Positions 59,617 to 64,000 of a DNA stretch of 64,000 nucleotides are shown here, piece by piece (within the stretch, counting starts at the first letter, position 1; each line of letters starts with the position of its first letter). Below the pieces are notes generated by a model that worked only from the letters and a program-made list of their open reading frames with translations, was not told where the DNA came from and ran no database searches. Location of the stretch: the NCBI GenBank assembly GCA_021156365.1, contig JAJNDK010000003.1, forward strand, positions 62,001-126,000. The letters are read 5' to 3'. This DNA is from Bacteroidota bacterium. Lineage in GTDB: Bacteria > Bacteroidota > Bacteroidia > B-17B0 > Aurantibacillaceae. The position numbers and the translations under genes are program-made.

Positions 59617-60597
59617 GTGCAATCGTACAACCATTTATACCATTTACTGGAAACTTCGCTCAGGCAGATGAATGATTCGTTTGCGGCAGAGCCCAAAGAA
59701 TTATACGATCCGCAAAAATACATCCTTTCCTTAGGAGGTAAACGCATTCGTCCTTTGCTTGCACTTGTTGGTTGCGATCTGTTTGATGCGGATCCTTCGG
59801 AAGCATTGCATGCAGCGATGTCCGTAGAGCTTTTTCATAATTTCTCACTGATGCACGATGACATCATGGACCAGGCTCCGTTGCGAAGAGGCAGCACGAC
59901 CGTTCATGAAAAATGGAATACGAATATTGCCATCCTGAGTGGTGATGCCATGTTGGTAAAAGCCTATCAGTATCTTGCAAACAGCGGAAATGCGAAATTG
60001 CCGGAGCTATTGAAGCTCTTTAACAGAACGGCAATAGAAGTGTGTGAAGGGCAGCAGCTGGATATGAATTTCGAATCGCGCACGGATGTGACGATAGCTG
60101 AATACCTGCACATGATCACACTGAAAACGGCTGTTCTGCTTGGATGCAGCCTGCACATGGGCGCTATTGCCGCGAATGCAAGCCCGGACGATCAGCAGCG
60201 TCTGTATACTTTCGGGAAAGAGATCGGTATTGCTTTCCAGCTAAAGGATGATATACTCGATGTATATGCCGGCAACGAAAAGTTTGGCAAGCAGAGGGGT
60301 GGCGATATTATTTCCAATAAAAAAACCTTTCTCCTGCTTAAGTGCAGGGAACTTGCCAACGCAGAACAAAAGGCAGAAGTAAATAGCTGGCTCGAACGAA
60401 AAGATTTTGGCAAAACGGAAAAAGTACAGGCGATCAAAAAAATATATGAGCAGCTGAACATACAAACGATCAGTGAAGCTGAAGTACAGAAGCATTATAC
60501 AGCTGCCTTAAAAAATCTTGAGCCTGTAAGCTGCGATCCGCAAAAGAAAAAGGACCTGCTGCTCTTTGCCGAAAATCTGATGAATCGGGAGTATTAA
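59617..60597 (+). CDS. Polyprenyl diphosphate synthase
   Basis: A 326-residue all-helical prenyltransferase with the first Asp-rich motif HDDIMDQ at 80-86 (DDxxD) and the second, KDDILD, near 207-212. GGKRIRPLLAL (40-50) binds diphosphate. The family condenses isopentenyl diphosphate with an allylic primer; product chain length cannot be read from the sequence with confidence. Candidates are geranylgeranyl or longer-chain products for quinones. The start codon is GTG 59617. Confidence 0.93.
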   Translation: MQSYNHLYHLLETSLRQMNDSFAAEPKELYDPQKYILSLGGKRIRPLLALVGCDLFDADPSEALHAAMSVELFHNFSLMHDDIMDQAPLRRGSTTVHEKWNTNIAILSGDAMLVKAYQYLANSGNAKLPELLKLFNRTAIEVCEGQQLDMNFESRTDVTIAEYLHMITLKTAVLLGCSLHMGAIAANASPDDQQRLYTFGKEIGIAFQLKDDILDVYAGNEKFGKQRGGDIISNKKTFLLLKCRELANAEQKAEVNSWLERKDFGKTEKVQAIKKIYEQLNIQTISEAEVQKHYTAALKNLEPVSCDPQKKKDLLLFAENLMNREY

Positions 60598-60611
60598 ACT
60601 CAGGTACAAAA

Positions 60612-60674
60612 AGCCTACAAATAAAAAAAGATCCATACACCTGAGGCGTATGGATCTTTTTTTATTTGTAGGCT
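60612..60674. terminator. Bidirectional terminator with a perfect 27-bp stem
   Basis: Positions 60612-60638 pair perfectly with 60648-60674 across a 9-nt loop. The right arm includes the last codons of the convergent small gene at 60662. A and T runs inside the stem serve both directions. Confidence 0.85.
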
Positions 60675-60964
60675 CCCTTGGTTCTGCGGAGCTTCTTTTT
60701 TTCTTTCCGGATCTGTTTTTTCGCTTTCTTGTGCACCTTTTTAGCGTCTTTGTTGGACTCTTTGGTTGCGAGCTTTTTTGGTTTATTGGTATCGTGATCG
60801 ATATACGGATTGTAAGCGTCTTTGTTTTTCCGTTCCCTCCGACCACGATGTCTGTGTTTGTGCTTGTTCTTTCCATTGAACATTCCATCCTGCTGCGCTT
60901 CTGAAACTACAGGCAACAGAAACAGGCAGCTCAACAGGAGTATTTTAAACAGCGAAAATTTCAT
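60662..60964 (-). CDS. Small exported Lys/Arg-rich protein
   Basis: A 100-residue protein with a signal peptide (1-23, SEAQ) and a mature part dominated by Lys, Arg and His (HKHRHRGRRERKNKDAY, then KKVHKKAKKQIRKEKKKLRR). No domain is recognised. Such basic small proteins occur in Bacteroidota envelopes and may bind anionic polymers. Its last codons lie within a terminator stem (60648-60674). Confidence 0.65.
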   Translation of the reverse strand: MKFSLFKILLLSCLFLLPVVSEAQQDGMFNGKNKHKHRHRGRRERKNKDAYNPYIDHDTNKPKKLATKESNKDAKKVHKKAKKQIRKEKKKLRRTKGAYK

Positions 60965-61401
60965 TTCTCAAAAATAACGAAAAATAAAGAATAAGATACA
61001 TTTCCCTGTTTCAATGCAGACTGATTACCTATATTTCAACGTTTTTCATGGTTATTATGCAGTTAAGTGTGGAAAATCGCTCAATTTTTAGCCATATAGA
61101 TTCATAGTGAACGGGTTAGATCATGTGTGAGTGGCGCATAGTAAGCATAAGTACTATGGAAGCATCGCTTCCCCTATGTTTAACTCCTGCAAAATACCCC
61201 ATCGAAACTCAACTATATTTTTTCTATATTTCTATGTGCCTATGTGGTGAATTAGCAAAAGCCAGCATTAAACTATATTATGGCCTTTTTTATGAACAAT
61301 ACCGAAAAACGGATATAATAGATCGTAAAAGCCTGAACGTTTATAGTAAAAAGAAAACCCCGTTCGCAAGACGGGGTTTTTCTTTGCATTAATAGACTGA
61401 A
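60965..61401. other. Gene-free stretch
   Basis: 437 bp between the basic protein gene and the RND gene. It holds a short unit TTTCTATGTGCCTATGTGGTGAA at about 61229-61251 of the dispersed-repeat kind, and a terminator at 61354-61380. An 89-codon plus-strand frame (61123-61392) runs through the repeat and the terminator and is not supported. Nothing else is recognisable. Confidence 0.6.
61354..61380. terminator. Bidirectional terminator after the RND gene
   Basis: A perfect 10-bp stem AAAACCCCGT (61354-61363) with ACGGGGTTTT (61371-61380), 7-nt loop, flanked by A and T runs. Confidence 0.88.
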
Positions 61402-64000
61402 TTAAGCATCCAAATCGCCATAGTCCAGTTTCACTTTTTTGGTGCGCAGTATGATGCGCAATATGAGGATGAGGAAAGGCACATACATCAGCGCCTGCCC
61501 CATATCATAATGTTTCAGGATCACTTCAGAACGGCGTTTCAAACGTTCGCTCATCAGGTACATGGCCGGAACAACGATCAGGGTAATAACAGTAGCGAAA
61601 GCAAGACCAAAGATCATTGTCCAGGAAAGAGGACCCCAGAAAGCAACGTTATCACCGCCGAAATAGATATGTGGATTACCATGTGTAAGCAGGGCTTCGA
61701 AATCGATGTTCAATCCGACAGCCAAAGGTATTAAACCAAGGATAGCGGCTGTAGCGGTGAGGATCACAGGTGTCATACGTGTTCTGCCTGCTTCTATGGT
61801 AGCTTCCCATAACCGCATTCCCTGGTGTCGCTGCATCTCTGCAAATTCGATGAGGAGAATACCGTTACGTACCGCAATACCACCTAATGCGATGATACCC
61901 ACACCGGTCATTACGATACTCATGTCCATTTTGAAGATAGCAGTACCCAGCAGTACACCAATGATACTGAAGAAGATCTCCGTCATGATGATGAGTGGTT
62001 TTCCAAGTGCGTTGAATTGAAGTACGAGGATAAGCAACATTAAGCCAAAGGAGATCAGAAGTGCGCGTCCTAAGAATGCACCTGTTTCCGCCTGCTCTTC
62101 TCCCTGACCGCCAAACTTCACTTTTACATCGCCTGTAGGTACAAAAGTTTTGGCTGCTTTCTCCACTTTAGCTGCTACTTCAATTGCGTTAAAGTCTGAT
62201 TTTACATCCGAACCTAAAGTGATCACACGTTCATAATTCTTCCGGTTGATTCCACCATACGTATTGGTGTAATAGATATTACATACTGCCGAAATAGGAA
62301 TGGAACGAAGTACACCGCCCATATTCATATCCCTGAAGGTGATCTTCAGGTTTTTGATGGTCTCGATATTGATACGCTGATCGTATTGGTAACGAAGCTG
62401 AACAGGATACTCATCGTCCACATCCCTGAATTTGGTGGCTTCCGCTCCAAACACAGCTCCGCGGATCTCCATTGCCAGCTGGGCTGTAGAGATACCTTCC
62501 CTGTTCGCACGTTCCCTGTCGATATCGAATACGATCTCCGGTTTGTGGTCTTCCAGGTCTTTTTTCAGATCGACCACACCCGGTATCTTCTTGTTCTCAA
62601 GAAAACGTTCCAGGTTGTTGGCATTTTGGATCAATTCTTCCAGGTCGTCACCTGCCAGCTCAATGCTGATCGGCTTGCCTACCGGAGGACCTGATTGCTC
62701 TTTGTTTACAGAGATCTCGGCGCCCGGAATATTCCAGGCCAGGTTCTGGAGTTTTTGTAAGTAAACGGACGTGTTTTCTCCATTACGCAAACCAAAGCGT
62801 ACGAAGTTGATCGCGATCTTACCTCTGTTCGAATATTTATTCTGATCCTGGTCCTGCGGATCCGTCACACCCACAGTTACGTTGGTGATCACCGATTCCA
62901 CAACCGGGTTATTTTTTCCGATCACGGCATCCACTTTTTTCTCCACATCACGCATTACGCTATTGGTGTAGGAAGGATCGGTACCTTCAGGAAGTTTTAC
63001 ATATACGAAGACGTTATTCGGATCTCCTTCCGGGAAGAATACCACTTTAGGGCTCCGGACTGCAAACAGTACAATAGAGAAAATAAATATGGCAATGGTG
63101 AGTATAATAGGTCTCCATGGCTTTACCAGGTTCCATGTCAGGAATTTTGTATAGCGACGCTGAAAAGAGGGCCAGGCTTTGGTTTGCCACCATGCGATCA
63201 CTTTATACAGCACGAGTCGGTGAAATACCATAAACAGCGCAAGGAATATAACGAGATTACCTACCATAATGCTTCCTCCGAGGTAGGCGAGAATCGCTCC
63301 GCAAAGGTACACGATAAGTAGTCTGCGACCTTTTTTAGAGATCTTACCGTATTCTTTTACCTCCTCGTGATGAGGCTTCATAAAATCTACTGCGAATACA
63401 GGATTGATGATATATGCTACCAAAAGAGAAGCCATCAGGGAAATGATCAATGTGATTGGAAGGAAGAACATGAATTTACCGATGATACCTCCCCAGAAGG
63501 CAAGTGGAATGAAAGGTGCCAGTGTAGTGAGCGTACCGGATAATACAGGCAGGAAGACTTCACCTGCTGCCATCTTCGCGGCTTCCTTAATAGGCCGCTT
63601 CCCGTTGTCGAAGATCCTGTGTGTATTCTCGATCACCACGATCGCGTCATCTACCACAATACCAAGGGCAAGGAGGAAGGCGAACAGAACGATCATGTTC
63701 ATACTGAAACCGATGGCGGGCATGAACATAAAGGCAATGAACATGGAAAGCGGTACGGATAAAGCTACGAACAATGCATTGGTAACTCCCATGTAGAACA
63801 TCAGAATGAATGTTACGAGGATGAAACCGATGATGATCGTATTGATCAGGTCATGCAGTGTAACTTCTGTTTTGTCTGACTGGTCGCCGGAAATGGTTAC
63901 TTCCAGTCCTTCGGGAAATTCGGTTTTTTTCATTTCAGCGATCGCATCCTTGATCTTTTCGGAAGCTTCGATCAGGTTCTCACCGGAGCGTTTGATAATG
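61402..64000 (-). CDS. RND-family efflux transporter permease (5' end missing)
   Basis: 866 residues are visible and the frame is open to the window edge, so about 200-300 N-terminal residues lie outside. The family motifs are seen: LGIVVDDAIVVIENTHRIF in helix 4 (the proton-relay Asp pair), GIIALGGIAVRNGILLIEFAEMQR, and the porter domain DPSYTNSVMRDVEKKVDAVI. The SNFV/GGIVVR-type features fit the HAE1/AcrB or MdtF-like branch rather than a heavy-metal CzcA type, but the call is not secure. With a membrane-fusion protein and outer-membrane channel, not in view, it would expel drugs or other hydrophobic compounds. Confidence 0.9.
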   Translation of the reverse strand, partial: IIKRSGENLIEASEKIKDAIAEMKKTEFPEGLEVTISGDQSDKTEVTLHDLINTIIIGFILVTFILMFYMGVTNALFVALSVPLSMFIAFMFMPAIGFSMNMIVLFAFLLALGIVVDDAIVVIENTHRIFDNGKRPIKEAAKMAAGEVFLPVLSGTLTTLAPFIPLAFWGGIIGKFMFFLPITLIISLMASLLVAYIINPVFAVDFMKPHHEEVKEYGKISKKGRRLLIVYLCGAILAYLGGSIMVGNLVIFLALFMVFHRLVLYKVIAWWQTKAWPSFQRRYTKFLTWNLVKPWRPIILTIAIFIFSIVLFAVRSPKVVFFPEGDPNNVFVYVKLPEGTDPSYTNSVMRDVEKKVDAVIGKNNPVVESVITNVTVGVTDPQDQDQNKYSNRGKIAINFVRFGLRNGENTSVYLQKLQNLAWNIPGAEISVNKEQSGPPVGKPISIELAGDDLEELIQNANNLERFLENKKIPGVVDLKKDLEDHKPEIVFDIDRERANREGISTAQLAMEIRGAVFGAEATKFRDVDDEYPVQLRYQYDQRINIETIKNLKITFRDMNMGGVLRSIPISAVCNIYYTNTYGGINRKNYERVITLGSDVKSDFNAIEVAAKVEKAAKTFVPTGDVKVKFGGQGEEQAETGAFLGRALLISFGLMLLILVLQFNALGKPLIIMTEIFFSIIGVLLGTAIFKMDMSIVMTGVGIIALGGIAVRNGILLIEFAEMQRHQGMRLWEATIEAGRTRMTPVILTATAAILGLIPLAVGLNIDFEALLTHGNPHIYFGGDNVAFWGPLSWTMIFGLAFATVITLIVVPAMYLMSERLKRRSEVILKHYDMGQALMYVPFLILILRIILRTKKVKLDYGDLDA

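Noticed and set aside
61123-61392. 89-codon plus-strand frame before the RND gene
   Set aside because: It runs through a dispersed-repeat unit and the terminator and has no credible start region.

Overview
The window comes from a Bacteroidota genome. The evidence is a CHU_C/gliding-type C-terminal domain on a giant surface protein, a second C-terminal sorting domain of the type IX secretion system (T9SS), a SusC-like TonB-dependent receptor paired with a DUF4249 lipoprotein, lipoprotein boxes throughout, no purine-rich Shine-Dalgarno sequences, and repeated Bacteroidota promoters (-7 element TAnnTTTG, sometimes with a -33 TTTG-like element about 19 nt upstream). Genes are dense and mostly housekeeping or envelope related. 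I see no rRNA, tRNA, CRISPR array, prophage or intact insertion sequence. I cannot place the organism below phylum level.

Layout. 1-6 kb: the 3' part of a giant Ig-repeat adhesin, closed by a bidirectional terminator. 6-10 kb: a LuxC-like acyl-CoA reductase divergent from a 2[4Fe-4S] ferredoxin, then a Rieske protein, a rhomboid protease and a LacI-type regulator. 10-16.6 kb: an M23/LysM peptidase, two tandem paralogous lipoproteins, apaG, rpsA with a structured leader, and a polytopic membrane protein. 16.6-18.6 kb: ccmBCDE for cytochrome c maturation. 18.9-25 kb: a T9SS-exported esterase, a small TonB-like protein, the DUF4249/TonB-dependent receptor pair and trxB. 25-31 kb: envelope proteins with MORN-like, TPR and PD40 repeats, then a TPR-histidine kinase/LytTR regulator pair. 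31.3-31.9 kb: a gene-free stretch with a 264-bp element bounded by inverted repeats. 32-38 kb: a lipoprotein, feoAB, and an arsenic cluster (arsR, a DUF6428-like protein, an arsenate reductase-like phosphatase, an aquaporin and a Cys-rich membrane chimera) with two matching operators. 38-49.6 kb: a hydrolase, a Crp-like regulator, small envelope proteins, a TPR-PP2C phosphatase, an ECF sigma/anti-sigma pair, an S1/P1 nuclease, a DUF2238 protein, a truncated HigA-like fragment and a DUF5694 protein. 49.7-55.4 kb: a three-gene operon that looks like a divergent MukBEF/MksBEF-type SMC complex. 55.7-64 kb: a pseudouridine synthase, a CPA2 antiporter, rmlA, a polyprenyl synthase, a basic secreted protein and the C-terminal part of an RND efflux pump.

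The most interesting items are the stand-alone SMC/kleisin operon with no nuclease gene beside it, the Cys-rich two-part protein closing the ars cluster, the 264-bp element, a free-standing homologue of the soluble tail of DUF2723 membrane proteins, and several promoters placed so close to start codons that the mRNAs should be leaderless. Family names are from recognition of sequence motifs; no database search was run.
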